64,000 nucleotides of DNA from JAYEPK01 sp048569615 (lineage in GTDB: Archaea; Thermoplasmatota; Penumbrarchaeia; Penumbrarchaeales; Penumbrarchaeaceae): contig JBLIRK010000007.1 of assembly GCA_048569615.1 (NCBI GenBank), positions 1-64,000 of the forward strand, written 5' to 3'. The translations under genes were made by a program, and so were the position numbers. Numbering within the stretch: position 1 is the first letter of the stretch; every line of letters starts with the position of its first letter. The notes beneath the pieces are model-generated. The model was not told the DNA's origin. It saw nothing but the letters and a program-made list of their open reading frames with translations, and did no database searches. This document shows, in pieces, positions 1-9,900 of this stretch.

Positions 1-136
1 GGCAACCTGTGGGTTTACTTAAAACAACTCGTTGATTTGTGGTGGAATACAACATATTCTCCTCCCTTGGTTAATGATGATTTATTAAAACGAATGTGTT
101 TTTCTGCCGGTTTGTGTTATATTTTTAAATAACAAA

Positions 137-160
137 GGGCATGCTGCGCCGCAGCAGCCC
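137..160 (-). terminator. Hairpin with T-rich tail after the lipoprotein gene
   Basis: A four-base outer stem (GGGC/GCCC) and a six-base inner stem (TGCTGC/GCAGCA) with one bulged base enclose a three-base loop. Read on the minus strand, it follows the stop at 187 and is followed by a T-rich run (complement of 121-136). This fits an intrinsic terminator for the minus-strand pair ending here. Archaeal termination mostly depends on the T tract, so the hairpin itself may be secondary. Confidence 0.5.
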
Positions 161-186
161 TGACGTATTCCGTTCAATTCTGCGTG

Positions 187-636
187 TTAATAGTCGGGCA
201 GTTCCTTCTCTATGGGCTCATCGAGGGTTCCCTTGTAGCGGATGTACTCCATTGTGGAATTATCCGGTAGCCTGAATATTACCCAGAACTCCTTGGTCAG
301 TCCCGGGTCCACTCTTATGGAGTCGATGTTCCTTGCATTCTCGTTGGCAAGGAACTCACCCTCCTCCTCGATCTCCGCGTTGTCGTCCACGGTGAAGAAA
401 CCAGGAGCGATCGTCAGATCGTTGTTCTCGTTCTGGTTCTCCACCCTTACCTTTACCCAGAGGAAATGGGTCCCGTTCTGGGCGGTCTCCGGCGCAGGCG
501 GGGGAGATGTCATATTCTTTGTTACCTCAAGGACCTCGTAATCAAGGTCCGGGTCCAGAACCTCATCCAAACATCCGGCTATGAAGCCGCCGCCTATCAC
601 AAGGACCGCAAGTCCTATCAGCAATGCTACTCTCAT
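187..636 (-). CDS. Small secreted lipoprotein, DUF4352-like beta-sandwich
   Basis: Predicted 149-residue lipoprotein. The first 21 residues are a hydrophobic signal segment ending in a lipobox-like FIAGC, so Cys22 would be the lipidated residue. The rest looks like a single Ig-type beta-sandwich of the DUF4352 kind: a YEVLEV strand, an HFLWVKVRVENQN strand and an FWVIFRLP strand late in the chain. Such domains are extracellular and usually of unknown ligand. A strong GGAGGT ribosome site six bases before the ATG fixes the start. It lies 15 bases downstream of another short membrane-anchored protein on the same strand and is probably co-transcribed with it. The family assignment is from fold pattern only. 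Confidence 0.7.
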   Translation of the reverse strand: MRVALLIGLAVLVIGGGFIAGCLDEVLDPDLDYEVLEVTKNMTSPPPAPETAQNGTHFLWVKVRVENQNENNDLTIAPGFFTVDDNAEIEEEGEFLANENARNIDSIRVDPGLTKEFWVIFRLPDNSTMEYIRYKGTLDEPIEKELPDY

Positions 637-651
637 TTCATACCTCCTTTT

Positions 652-1101
652 TTAGGGGGCCTTATTGGTCCAGGTACCGGACTCCTCGTTTATCTCGGTT
701 CCGTCGTCCAGAACGTCCGTTACCTTCTTCCGCAGACCCGCATACTTCTCATGGTCGATAACACCATCGGTGTCACCATCCTCCCTGATGAAGCCCATTT
801 TGGACTCCTCCTTCAGCTCAACGAAGCCTTTGGAGTTGCAATCTTGCGCCTTGATGTCGATCACCTCTCCATGCTCGGTGTCGATATCCCTGTCCCCGAC
901 AGGACCCCACCTCCATCCTATCATCACGAGGGTGCGGTTCATCTCCCCGATCCCGTCGGTATCGACCTCCTTACCATTGTCCATTTCATCGTCGGACCGA
1001 TCCACGGTCATCAGAAGGCCGATGAAGCCTATTCCGGATAGCAGTAATGCTCCGAAAAGCATGATCGCGAGCACGAGGTTGTCACGTCGATTACCGCTCA
1101 C
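652..1101 (-). CDS. Membrane-anchored protein of unknown function
   Basis: 149 residues starting at GTG with an AGGTGA ribosome site about eight bases upstream. Residues 10-32 form one hydrophobic segment that is either an uncleaved anchor or a signal peptide; the remainder is acidic and soluble, with a DTDGVID stretch around residue 110 that resembles a calcium-binding loop. I do not recognise a family. It is the first gene of a two-gene unit with the lipoprotein at 187-636, sharing a promoter near 1136-1145. Outward orientation of the acidic domain is inferred. Confidence 0.6.
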   Translation of the reverse strand: MSGNRRDNLVLAIMLFGALLLSGIGFIGLLMTVDRSDDEMDNGKEVDTDGIGEMNRTLVMIGWRWGPVGDRDIDTEHGEVIDIKAQDCNSKGFVELKEESKMGFIREDGDTDGVIDHEKYAGLRKKVTDVLDDGTEINEESGTWTNKAP

Positions 1102-1135
1102 TCCGTATCACCTGCAGATAGCATCCTACTGTCGT

Positions 1136-1145
1136 TATATATAAA
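1136..1145 (-). promoter_or_regulatory. TATA box for the lipoprotein pair
   Basis: The minus strand reads TTTATATATA, about 35-40 bases before the GTG start at 1101, placing transcription start near 1112. The plus strand carries a separate TATA box about 50 bases away, so the region is a divergent promoter. Confidence 0.55.
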
Positions 1146-1182
1146 GGGACGAACCTGTCTTTAGTAAGATTCTTTCCTACGA

Positions 1183-1192
1183 TTTTATATAT
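1183..1192 (+). promoter_or_regulatory. TATA box for the two-helix membrane protein
   Basis: TTTTATATAT lies about 50 bases before the preferred ATG at 1241, predicting a start near 1214 and a short leader that includes the AGGTGA ribosome site. Confidence 0.5.
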
Positions 1193-1240
1193 TAAAATCG
1201 CCGCCTTTATAATGAAAAGATAATAATGAAAGGTGAGCGC

Positions 1241-2083
1241 ATGTCAAAGAAAAGCTATTACCGAGGTGTCGAGGACCCCATCTCAGGAACTTTTCAACTC
1301 GCCGAGGAGATCTCCTCGAAAGCTGATAAGGTACTTTCCAGATTCTACTTCTCCCTGTATTTCACATGGTTCAGCATATTTGTTGTCGGGCTCTTGATGC
1401 TGACCTTCCTTTTCAGGGGACAGCTATTCATGTTCCTTATCTTCCTCTCGGTATTCATCTCGGGTTTCGTAACAATATGGCTGCTTGCAACGACCCGGGA
1501 TTTCCTTAAGAAGGCTTCCTTCAGGTTCAGCGCTGTCCAGGCGATGAGAGAAGGCCCTCCCGCCCACAAGATCCCCTCCGGCAGGACGAAGGCGGAGAGG
1601 TTCGTGAAATACCTGCAAAAGGAGAACCGGATGTTCTCAAGACTTCTGAAAAAGAAGCCCGAGGTCCTTAGGAACGACGCATACATCGTCGGAAGGAAGA
1701 GGAGGCACCACTTCGATGCGTTCATAACCATGAAGGCGACCCCTTTCCACAGACTGCATCGAAGGGGATTTCCGGGATATGCCATCTACATAAGGGAATA
1801 CCGGAAACCCCCGACGAACAGGGATGTAATTGACCTTACAAAGGAGCTCTCCGACATATACAGGAAGAACCGGATCTACCCCGGCAGGGTTGTGCTCCTT
1901 TTCAGGGGATCGAGAAAGTACTCGGGTCTGGAGCCGGAACTTTACGAGGAACTGACGGATACGAAGATCACTCTTCCAGGCGTGCTGGACAGGAAGCTCA
2001 ACCTCCAGGTTGTGGCAGAGCTTCCCGAGGGTGATTACGATTTCACCCCGTTCATACCGGAACTGAACAACTACCTTCCCTGA
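1241..2083 (+). CDS. Two-helix membrane protein with large cytoplasmic domain
   Basis: 280 residues from ATG 1241, chosen over the in-frame ATG at 1226 because an AGGTGA ribosome site lies just before it. Two adjacent hydrophobic helices span roughly residues 36-58 and 62-83, forming a hairpin. About 195 residues of basic soluble sequence follow, probably in the cytoplasm. That part contains a phenylalanine- and arginine-rich region and a late VVLLFRGSRKYS strand, but no catalytic motif I recognise. It is followed 19 bases later by a winged-helix gene on the same strand, so the two may form an operon. The family is unknown to me. Confidence 0.65.
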   Translation: MSKKSYYRGVEDPISGTFQLAEEISSKADKVLSRFYFSLYFTWFSIFVVGLLMLTFLFRGQLFMFLIFLSVFISGFVTIWLLATTRDFLKKASFRFSAVQAMREGPPAHKIPSGRTKAERFVKYLQKENRMFSRLLKKKPEVLRNDAYIVGRKRRHHFDAFITMKATPFHRLHRRGFPGYAIYIREYRKPPTNRDVIDLTKELSDIYRKNRIYPGRVVLLFRGSRKYSGLEPELYEELTDTKITLPGVLDRKLNLQVVAELPEGDYDFTPFIPELNNYLP

Positions 2084-2102
2084 ACCCAAGGAGGAAAAAA
2101 GG

Positions 2103-2501
2103 TTGGCGAAGAGGAGCTACAAGGACATTAACCTCTATTCCTGCATAGTCCTGAACCTCCTCTCATCGGCCATGGAGATAGACCTGTCCCAGAAAGACCT
2201 CAAGGATAAGATCGACCTGATAATGCTCAAGGAGAGGGAGGGTCTCTCCAAATCGGAGATCATGCATCACATTAGGTCTAATCACAACATGACATCACGC
2301 ATCCTGGAACATCTCGAGGAGCAGGGATGTGTCGAAGTTGTGAAGGATGAAAAGGGTTATTCGGTCCTGCCGACCAGGGAAGGCATTCTTCATGTAATGG
2401 AGTTCAACAAGTTCTATGCCTCGATCTATTCCAATCAGATAGAGGAGCATTACAGATATCTGGGGCTTCCCGCTTGGTACAGAAAGTTCTCAATGGGTTA
2501 A
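2103..2501 (+). CDS. Winged-helix DNA-binding protein
   Basis: 132 residues from a TTG start preceded by GGAGG. Residues 35-100 look like a winged helix: a helical LKEREGLSKSEIMHHI region, a recognition-helix candidate NMTSRILEHLEEQGCVE, and a wing ending GYSVLPTREG. The architecture is that of small archaeal regulators of the HTH_45 type. The C-terminal 30 residues are aromatic and may dimerise. Its stop overlaps by four bases the end of the convergent Fic gene. It may regulate the membrane-protein gene just upstream; that is inference from adjacency. Confidence 0.75.
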   Translation: MAKRSYKDINLYSCIVLNLLSSAMEIDLSQKDLKDKIDLIMLKEREGLSKSEIMHHIRSNHNMTSRILEHLEEQGCVEVVKDEKGYSVLPTREGILHVMEFNKFYASIYSNQIEEHYRYLGLPAWYRKFSMG

Positions 2502-3643
2502 TTCTCTAAACCGGGTATTGTCCCTGTCATCTCGAAATAGCGCCTTATGGAGCCAATCTTCTCCCGTGCTTCGGCGGGTATCTCGACCTCGAACTCCCGC
2601 ATCAGGGACAGGAACCACATCAGGGTCTCCATGAGCTGCTCCAACTCCTCCTGGTTGAGTTCATCCAGACCCTCTATGCATTTCTTCTGGAAGGAGAGTA
2701 TCACGTTCTCGTAGTCCGTGATCATCTTCACGGCGAGAAGCTCGATGAAGGGCGTGGGATCGCCCTCGTCCGCCATCTGCAGCCTTTTGAGATACTCCTC
2801 CCTGTCGGCCACTTCGATTATGAGCGGGGGGTAACCGTTCCTTTCAAGGATGAAATTCAGGAGCTCCCTGGCCGCCCTTCCGTTGCCGTCGGTGAAGGGG
2901 TGGATCTGCACGAACCTGTAATGGAATATGCAGGCAAGCTCGAAAGCCGGAAGATCATCGGGGTTCTCCCTATACCATTTTATGAGCCCCTTCAACTCAT
3001 CCCTGATGAAGATTGCCGGTGGCGGCTCGAACTTCGAACCCACCACCCCCACTCCTATTCTGCGGAGGTTCCCCGCCTGATCGTCGTCAATGTTGCGCTG
3101 GACAAGCGAGTGAAGCTTCAATATCATATCAATGGTAATATCCCCTTTGAAATTCCTGATGAACCTGCTTATCCGCCTGAAGTTCTCGATCTCGTGGATC
3201 TCCCTGAGCCTCTTCCCTCTGGGTGCGATGCCGTCTTCAAGCACCAGAGCGGCTTCCCTGAGTGTCAAAGTGTTTCCTTCCAGGGCGGTAGTGTGATGGA
3301 CGTATTTCACCCGCAGGTCATCCTGATATTTCTCCAGCTCAGAGGGATATAGGTCGGATAGATATGATGAATAGAAGTTCCTGATCATGGCAAGGTAGAT
3401 CGTATAGAAACGGGGCAGGTATTTCGGTCTGGCCTCCTTGGCTTCCATATACACCTTGTACAATATGGATTTAAGTTCCATCAGCTCGGTGTAGAATTCC
3501 ACCTTCCGCTCAAGCTCCTGCTTGTCCATTCCCTTCGGGCCAAGGGATTTCTCGAACCTCCTCTTCTTCCCCTTGTATGATGACGTCGCGGAGATGTAGA
3601 GATATTTTCTTCCGCTTACCGTTCTTTCCTTTATCGAGACCAT
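2498..3643 (-). CDS. Fic-domain protein (probable AMP transferase)
   Basis: 381 residues. The Fic core motif is intact: HPFTDGNGR at residues 248-256, with the catalytic His248 and the acidic and glycine residues that bind nucleotide phosphates. An inhibitory alpha-helix motif of the (S/T)xxxE(G/N) type is present N-terminal to the core (T118 to G123, with Glu122), so this is a class II, self-inhibited Fic enzyme. Family members transfer AMP from ATP to hydroxyl groups of target proteins; the target here is unknown. The N-terminal 40 residues are a basic beta-rich extension common in archaeal Fic proteins. No antitoxin gene is adjacent, as expected for class II. Its likely TATA box at 3667-3676 gives a nearly leaderless message. 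Confidence 0.93.
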   Translation of the reverse strand: MVSIKERTVSGRKYLYISATSSYKGKKRRFEKSLGPKGMDKQELERKVEFYTELMELKSILYKVYMEAKEARPKYLPRFYTIYLAMIRNFYSSYLSDLYPSELEKYQDDLRVKYVHHTTALEGNTLTLREAALVLEDGIAPRGKRLREIHEIENFRRISRFIRNFKGDITIDMILKLHSLVQRNIDDDQAGNLRRIGVGVVGSKFEPPPAIFIRDELKGLIKWYRENPDDLPAFELACIFHYRFVQIHPFTDGNGRAARELLNFILERNGYPPLIIEVADREEYLKRLQMADEGDPTPFIELLAVKMITDYENVILSFQKKCIEGLDELNQEELEQLMETLMWFLSLMREFEVEIPAEAREKIGSIRRYFEMTGTIPGLEN

Positions 3644-3655
3644 GTCCCACCCAAA

Positions 3656-3708
3656 TTATCCCCCCTATTTTTAACTTGCCGGAGAAAAGGCAATGTTCGG
3701 GGGGATAA
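3656..3708. repeat. Ten-base inverted repeat around the Fic promoter
   Basis: TTATCCCCCC at 3656-3665 is perfectly complementary to GGGGGGATAA at 3699-3708. The 33-base spacer contains the probable TATA box (minus-strand GTTAAAAATA, 3667-3676) of the Fic gene. The structure also lies just before the end of the surface-protein gene to the right, so it could act as an operator for fic or in 3-prime-end formation of a transcript reading through from 3713. Confidence 0.45.
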
Positions 3709-3712
3709 ATAT

Positions 3713-6700
3713 TCACTCCTCGATGTCGAACTCATCACTCTGCCTTTGCTTCTTCAGCAGGAAATATCCAATGGTGAACAGCCCGCCGATCACGACTATG
3801 ATAAACGGGAGCCAAGGTCCCGGTGAGCCGTCATCCGATCCTCCTCCGGGCTCCAGGTTCTCGAGCACTATCACACCCATATCGTACTCGCTGGTGGCCA
3901 TTATGGATACGACCTTTGAATACGGCTTGTATCCATCAACTAAGATTGTCACTGTGTAATCTCCCGGAGGAACCCATATCTCGAAACTGCCGTAACCATC
4001 CGTTCTGTCCGTATGGTTCCCTATGCTGACCAGGGCGTTCTGGACCTTTCTGTCCTTGCTATCTATGACGAACCCATGGACCCTTATGAGATTTCCGCGG
4101 GGCAGGACAGTGAATTCCCAGGAGTAGGGGCCCATGAAATTCCCTGCGGCATCGGAGGCGAACAGGGTAACCGTATAGGTCAGACCCACTGTCAGATCGG
4201 CGTCCGGAACGAACTCAAGCCTGGTTCCGTTGTTGAGTATCTCGAGAGTTCCTTTTACTTCCGGTGTTATTGTGAGGTCGATCCCGGAAGCTTCCACCGG
4301 CTCCCCGAAATCAACATATATCACTGCATCCGGAGGCACCTCCCTCCCCAAGGGCCCTGCATCCAGAACCGAAGGCGCCGTCCTGTCAACCGTGAAATGG
4401 AGGATGGTTGTTCCGTTCCTCCCGCCCACGTCCCATGCTCTTACCATGAATACATGGTTCCCTTCATCAAGGAGGGGGGAAAAGCAGCTGAGGTCCGAAC
4501 CGACGTTGATCCAGCTGCCAAGGTCAAGGTTGTACTCGATGAAGTCGATCATCGATCCCGCGGAATGGACCGACCACCTGAACTCAACGGTTTCGTTCCT
4601 AACGAAAAGGCCGGATGGATCGGTTATCTCCACGACCGGAGGAAGGACATCGATATCCAGGGTAATATTATCCAATGCGGTAAGTCCCTCCCCCGTAGTG
4701 AGCCTGAGATGGATATCGAGAAGCCCGTTTTCCAGACCGGCCATCTCGTATGTGGTTGTATTTCCTATGTTAAGCCAGCTTGTGTTGCCGAGCCTTATTT
4801 CGAATCCCAAGAGCGTTCCATTCTCGAGTGCATAGTCCCAGGTCAACGTGATATTGTCAACGGTAGATCTAGAGCCCTCGAGGGGATAGGTTATCCACAC
4901 TCTTGGCTGTCCCAGAGGTTTCGGGGTCAGTACTTGGAAGTTGTTGCTTCTCGAGCTCTCGCCTGCCAGATTTACCGCAGTTACCTCATAGGTGTATAGA
5001 TTGTCGGGGAGCAGTCCCGAATCGCCATATGCGGTCTGCGGGAAAGGAACCTCGGCCAGCCGCTCCTCGATATCGAGATGGGAGCGGTAGATCCTGTAAT
5101 GTGTCAAGGGGGAGCCGCCGTCCCACGTTGGAGGAAGCCATGAGAGGTTGCAATAGTACCGGCCTGACATTCCGGTTAAAGAGCGGGGAGCCGTTGGAGG
5201 AAATATGTCCGGAGGGACCGATACCGAGATCGGACCTGCAGCTTCTCCTTCCACCGGCCAGCTGAAAGCGGAAAGCCAGTAGGTGTAATCGAGACCGGGG
5301 CCCACTTCCGTGTCATTGAATCTTACGGTGAAGGCCGAAAGGTTCCTGTAGATCTCCCTGGGCCCGCTTCCATTCTGCCTGTAGAGCCTGTATCCTGCGA
5401 AAGGAGGATCGCCAACATCGGAGGGAGGCAGCCAGGCGAGGGAAACAAAGTATCTGCCCTCCTCGGCAGAAAACGAGAGCGGTGGTCCGGGAGGCACCGG
5501 GATGAAGCTCGATATGGGGAAGGGATCCGAATTGGAGCCTCCGTCGAGCTGGTAAGGGTTGTCAACTATCCCGTCCTTGTTATCGTCGGGGGTCCTCCAA
5601 TCGAACCAGGTGTTGCCTCTGTCATTGTAATACCAGGAGTTTGAATTCCCGGAATCATAGCCCTGTATGTTGAGAGCGTAGTAGGTATCGGTGGAGCCTC
5701 TGTTGTACATCAGAATATTGTCGTTGATCCGGTTCAGGTAACCTGAAACGCTGATTCCGTATCCTATGCAGTAGGAGATGTTGTTGTGGGAAATGGTCTC
5801 ATGCCGGGACCTGGACCCTAGATTTATTCCGATATCATCGGGGAAGGTGATCCCATTGCCATCCACGGTATTGTTGGAGGAGAAATCCAGGTTGATCCCC
5901 CATATACCTCCGGATATTTTGTTCCCCGAAACGATATTGCGGGAAGCCGAAAGGTCCGCATACGGATTCGATCCGAAAAATACATCTCCTCCGTTTATCT
6001 CGATCCCCGTGTATCTGTTGCCAATTGTATTGTCGAGGACAGAATTGTGGCCGCACCTGCCGATCAAGATGCCCGACCCGCCAAAACCGTAGATATCGTT
6101 TTCGAAGATCGTATTGTTGGATGGTCCGTCCTTCAGAGATATCGCATATCCCTGCTCGTCGGTGAACCTGTTGCCGCTTATGTTGTTCCAGCGGGAGACC
6201 TCGGAGATCATGATGCCGTTGGGATTGGTCAGAATGTGATTGTCGTAAAAGGTGCAGTTGTCCCCGTATTCCATTGTCAAACCGCACCATGAATTGGACC
6301 TCAGTTCTGTCCCGTTCACCCTGATCCCATTCACGTTCCTTAAAAAAAGTCCGTTGTAATTATCTATGAGCTGGCACCCCTCAACTGAAGCACGGCTGAC
6401 ATTCACAAGGGCTATCCCGCTCTGCCAGTAGTATGTGTCCCAGCTCCCGGAAGAGTTGTGAACCAGGCAGCTCCTGATAATGAAGCTGTAGGTGACATTC
6501 CCGATATAGATACCCGAACCTGCTCCTCTTGCAAAAATCTGGAAATCAGAGAGTATGAACGGGTCGTTCTGGGAGCCGTCCCCGGGCCATCCTTCGGCCG
6601 TCGAGATGTTCTCCATCTCGCCGTCATTGTTTATCCTGATGGGGGAATGTACGATCCATGTTGAGAATGCCCCCGAGGTAGAGCTCTCGGCGTCGTCTGG

Positions 6701-6766
6701 CAAGAGCAATTCGGTTGCTGATAAGGTCAAGGCCACCAGCAGGAGAAAAGCGGTCGTATTTCTCAT
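3713..6766 (-). CDS. Surface beta-helix protein with FN3/Ig domains and membrane anchor
   Basis: 1,017 residues from the ATG at 6766, preferred over an upstream in-frame ATG (6832) because it starts a good signal peptide and has a GGGAG ribosome site and a TATA box at the right distance. Order of parts: signal peptide (about 1-25), NosD-type parallel beta-helix with many short N-x-I and G-I-x-I repeats (about 55-400), a DNKDGIVDNPY segment that closes such helices, two FN3 domains (about 425-615), two Ig-like modules (about 620-790), a Big_5-type Ig domain (about 794-885), a carboxypeptidase-regulatory-like domain (about 892-960), and one membrane helix (about 982-1004). The short acidic tail ends DEFDIEE. 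Many N-x-S/T sites suggest glycosylation. It belongs with the next two genes by shared architecture but lacks their J-domain. Binding or structural surface role is inferred. Confidence 0.85.
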   Translation of the reverse strand: MRNTTAFLLLVALTLSATELLLPDDAESSTSGAFSTWIVHSPIRINNDGEMENISTAEGWPGDGSQNDPFILSDFQIFARGAGSGIYIGNVTYSFIIRSCLVHNSSGSWDTYYWQSGIALVNVSRASVEGCQLIDNYNGLFLRNVNGIRVNGTELRSNSWCGLTMEYGDNCTFYDNHILTNPNGIMISEVSRWNNISGNRFTDEQGYAISLKDGPSNNTIFENDIYGFGGSGILIGRCGHNSVLDNTIGNRYTGIEINGGDVFFGSNPYADLSASRNIVSGNKISGGIWGINLDFSSNNTVDGNGITFPDDIGINLGSRSRHETISHNNISYCIGYGISVSGYLNRINDNILMYNRGSTDTYYALNIQGYDSGNSNSWYYNDRGNTWFDWRTPDDNKDGIVDNPYQLDGGSNSDPFPISSFIPVPPGPPLSFSAEEGRYFVSLAWLPPSDVGDPPFAGYRLYRQNGSGPREIYRNLSAFTVRFNDTEVGPGLDYTYWLSAFSWPVEGEAAGPISVSVPPDIFPPTAPRSLTGMSGRYYCNLSWLPPTWDGGSPLTHYRIYRSHLDIEERLAEVPFPQTAYGDSGLLPDNLYTYEVTAVNLAGESSRSNNFQVLTPKPLGQPRVWITYPLEGSRSTVDNITLTWDYALENGTLLGFEIRLGNTSWLNIGNTTTYEMAGLENGLLDIHLRLTTGEGLTALDNITLDIDVLPPVVEITDPSGLFVRNETVEFRWSVHSAGSMIDFIEYNLDLGSWINVGSDLSCFSPLLDEGNHVFMVRAWDVGGRNGTTILHFTVDRTAPSVLDAGPLGREVPPDAVIYVDFGEPVEASGIDLTITPEVKGTLEILNNGTRLEFVPDADLTVGLTYTVTLFASDAAGNFMGPYSWEFTVLPRGNLIRVHGFVIDSKDRKVQNALVSIGNHTDRTDGYGSFEIWVPPGDYTVTILVDGYKPYSKVVSIMATSEYDMGVIVLENLEPGGGSDDGSPGPWLPFIIVVIGGLFTIGYFLLKKQRQSDEFDIEE

Positions 6767-6799
6767 GTCGCTCCCTTTTCTGCATCTAACTGACTGGGG

Positions 6800-6808
6800 G
6801 GTATAAAA
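6800..6808 (-). promoter_or_regulatory. TATA box for surface protein 3713-6766
   Basis: The minus strand reads TCTTTTATAC about 35-40 bases before ATG 6766. This supports the start at 6766 and argues against the upstream in-frame ATG at 6832, which lies upstream of this box. The rest of 6833-6990 holds no gene that I can see. Confidence 0.55.
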
Positions 6809-6990
6809 GAATATTCCCGGGAGTCCGGACACACATGTACATGAGAGCTTTAAATAATCCTACCTGTGTTTTTTTTCCTACCTTGAGCAGGAGGCTGTCA
6901 GGGGTCTCGGAGAGAGAAGATTCAGCTGTTTTTCATTGATTTGATTCTCTATGATAAACATTGATCCGACTCCGATCCAATGGGAGGGAT

Positions 6991-9900
6991 TCAGTACCTT
7001 CCGGTGATGCGGAGGATCCTGTCCTGCAGATCTCTTTTATCGCTGTCAAGGAGAATGGTCTTGGCGGCATTTATCTCGTGCATCTTCTTGTGGGCTTCCT
7101 CCTCGTTGAAATCCTCCCCGTGCATGGCCCTGTCCGGATGATATTTTGCCGCCAGGTTCCGGTAGGCTTTCTTTATCTCCTTTTGTGAAACTGTCCTCGA
7201 CACACCTAGAGTTTCGTAGGCATCCACCTGGTCGATCTTGGTAGAGACATCGAAATGTCTGAGTATCTCCAGCATATGCTCCCTGTCCTCCTCGGAAATG
7301 TAATGCTTGTCATGATGCCGCTTGATGAGGAAGACTCCGATCATGAAGGCGATAAGAAGTGAGACCAGCACAACGGCCGTTATTGCTATGATCATCGGCG
7401 TATCACTGCCCGAGTCCTTCGATGGTATTGTCAACAGATTTATCGTTCCCAAAGATGTGGTCCTGCCAGCCGTTATGGTGACGGTGCCGTTGTATTCCTG
7501 GTATCCATAGCGGGTGATGTTCAGCGGGTACGTTCCCATATGATATGAGATATTGAACCGTCCGTTCCCGTCCGTCCTGTCGGAAGCGAGGCCAGCAAGG
7601 TTCACTTTTATTCCCACCATGGGAGCTCCGAACTCATCAACAACGATACCCTCGATGTATCCTATGTCAGTTGTCGTGAAGTTCCAGCTGTGGGGTCTCA
7701 GCCTGTTGCCGGCGGTATCCGAACCTCCCACCTCGACCCTGTAAGTGGTCGCGTATTCAAGCTCTCCATCAATAATGTAGGTGACCTGCCCGTCGCGCAC
7801 CGATAGCTCCCCATCCACACCGGGGATCTTGACTTCGATCGAATCGGGATCGAGCAACTCGGAAAATATCAACCAGATGTCCTCGTCAACAGCGACCTGC
7901 TCACCCGCTGGAAGAAACTGGATCACGTAGGGCTCGGAAGTGTCGATCGTAAAGGAGACCCTCTGAATGATAATGTTCCCCGCTCTGTCGTAGGCGGACA
8001 CGCTGATCTGGTGGGTTCCGTCGGAGATATTGTTGAAGCTGACCGGCATATTGGATTTATATTCAAACGGGAGGTTTGAATCCATCTGGACCATGAACCT
8101 TGAGATCCCGGAAAGGGAATCCTCCGAAGTGAAGGAAAGTTCGAAGGTGGAGGTGTTGAGGTATGAATCCTGGAGCGGGAAGAGTATATCAAGAGAGGGT
8201 TTTGACTTGTCCATCAGGATATCCTTTGTCACCTGTGCGTTGTTCCCGCCCTGATCACGGACCATTACGGAAAAATGATGAAGACCCTCGGTATGAAGCT
8301 GCACCACAAGCTCTGTCACCCTCCCCCGGTCCACCCAATTACCTTCATCTAGACGGGTGAATACCGTGGAGACACCCGAGGTCGAGTCGGCCATCTGCCA
8401 TTCCACGAGAAGGGAGTCCAGATTGGTATGGGTCAGCTCGGGTTGGTTGAACGTCACGAAGGGGGAGACAGTATCCAGGGTGAACCTGACATCATCCTCG
8501 CCCCTGAGATCAAGGGCATTCCATGCTTCCACCGAAATTGTATGGTAACCCTCGGAATCCAGCTCGATCTCGACGATCTCGGACGGCAGGTATTCCTTCC
8601 CTTCCTCATCGTCAACATACACTATTATCCTTGTCAGATCGCTCTCCCTCTCTATTATATTCCATTCCAATCGGAGGGTGGTGGTATTGACCACGCTTTC
8701 GGTCTTCGGGTAGGTTATCGTTATCTCCGGAGGTGTTGTATCAAAAACGATGGATACGGGATCGGAGAGGGGTCCTTCTCCCGCCTCGGTGATCGCTGAT
8801 ACCATGTAGCTGTACATCAATCCGGGAAATACCTCTCCATCGGTGTAGAAGACCGTATTGGTCTCACTTGTGGACCTTATCTCCCAGTCTCCGCCCGATT
8901 CGCTCCTGTAGATCCTGTACATGTCGATATTCAGTCCGTAATGCTTGACCGCTCCCTTCCAGGAGAGCCTGATCCCGCTTTGACCTGCGGATGCCTCCAG
9001 GTCCTTTGGCGGACCCGAGAGGTCCATGGGGGAGCGGAGGAGGGGGAGCGGATCGAAATTGGTACCGCCGGCGACGGGATACGGCTCGTCAACGATGCCG
9101 TCATCGTCAAGATCGGGGGAGGTCCAGTCGGTCCAGTGATTTCCTCTCTGTGTATCGGAATCGAAGAATTTCACAACATTGCCGAGGTCTGCGGCCTGCA
9201 CGTTCCAGGAGGCGAAGTTGAAGGTCGCACCGTTGTTCTTCGAGAAGGTGTTGTTCCATATCCGAACTCCATCACATTCCGATGGGGATGAATAGTAGTA
9301 GAGCTGGAGTGGAGCCTTGTTGTTGTAGAACAGATTGCCGGAGATGGAACAGTCCCTGGACCTTTGTATGGTCATTGGTTCATCATTCTCTTTTACGAAG
9401 CAGTTCGACACGGTCGTATTATCGGCATAATCAAGATTGATCCCTACCGCCGTTTCCCCACCGATGATGTTTATATCCTTTAAAACGGTTCTATCGGATT
9501 CTCCCACTGCTATTCCATAAGAAAGATCCTGGCCGGTTACCATACCTCCGACCATGAAGCAGTCGAATGATTCGCTTATACTGATTCCTACTTGCACTGC
9601 CCATGTATTCATATCGATCATAGCAACATTGGAAGATCGTATTAGGTAAACACCCGTAAAAGCATTAACCACCGTGTTCTCCATCAATGTGATGTTCGAG
9701 GAAGAGGACAACAGGATTCCACGTTGCGTGTTTTTATCCATCCAGCACTTTTCAATATTAAGCCAGGAGCAGGAGTGGATGTATATCCCTAACTTGTTAT
9801 CGTTCATGTAGCTCTCCTTTATGGTGCCGTTTCGGCAGTTGTTCAAATAAAGGGCTTTTCCGGTAAACCAATTCTGATCGTCGGTCGCACCTGTAAAAGT

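Noticed and set aside
2498..3643. A Fic toxin/antitoxin pair with the winged-helix protein as antitoxin
   Set aside because: The Fic protein carries its own inhibitory motif (Glu122), and the winged-helix gene is convergent, not co-directional, so no antitoxin is required or indicated.
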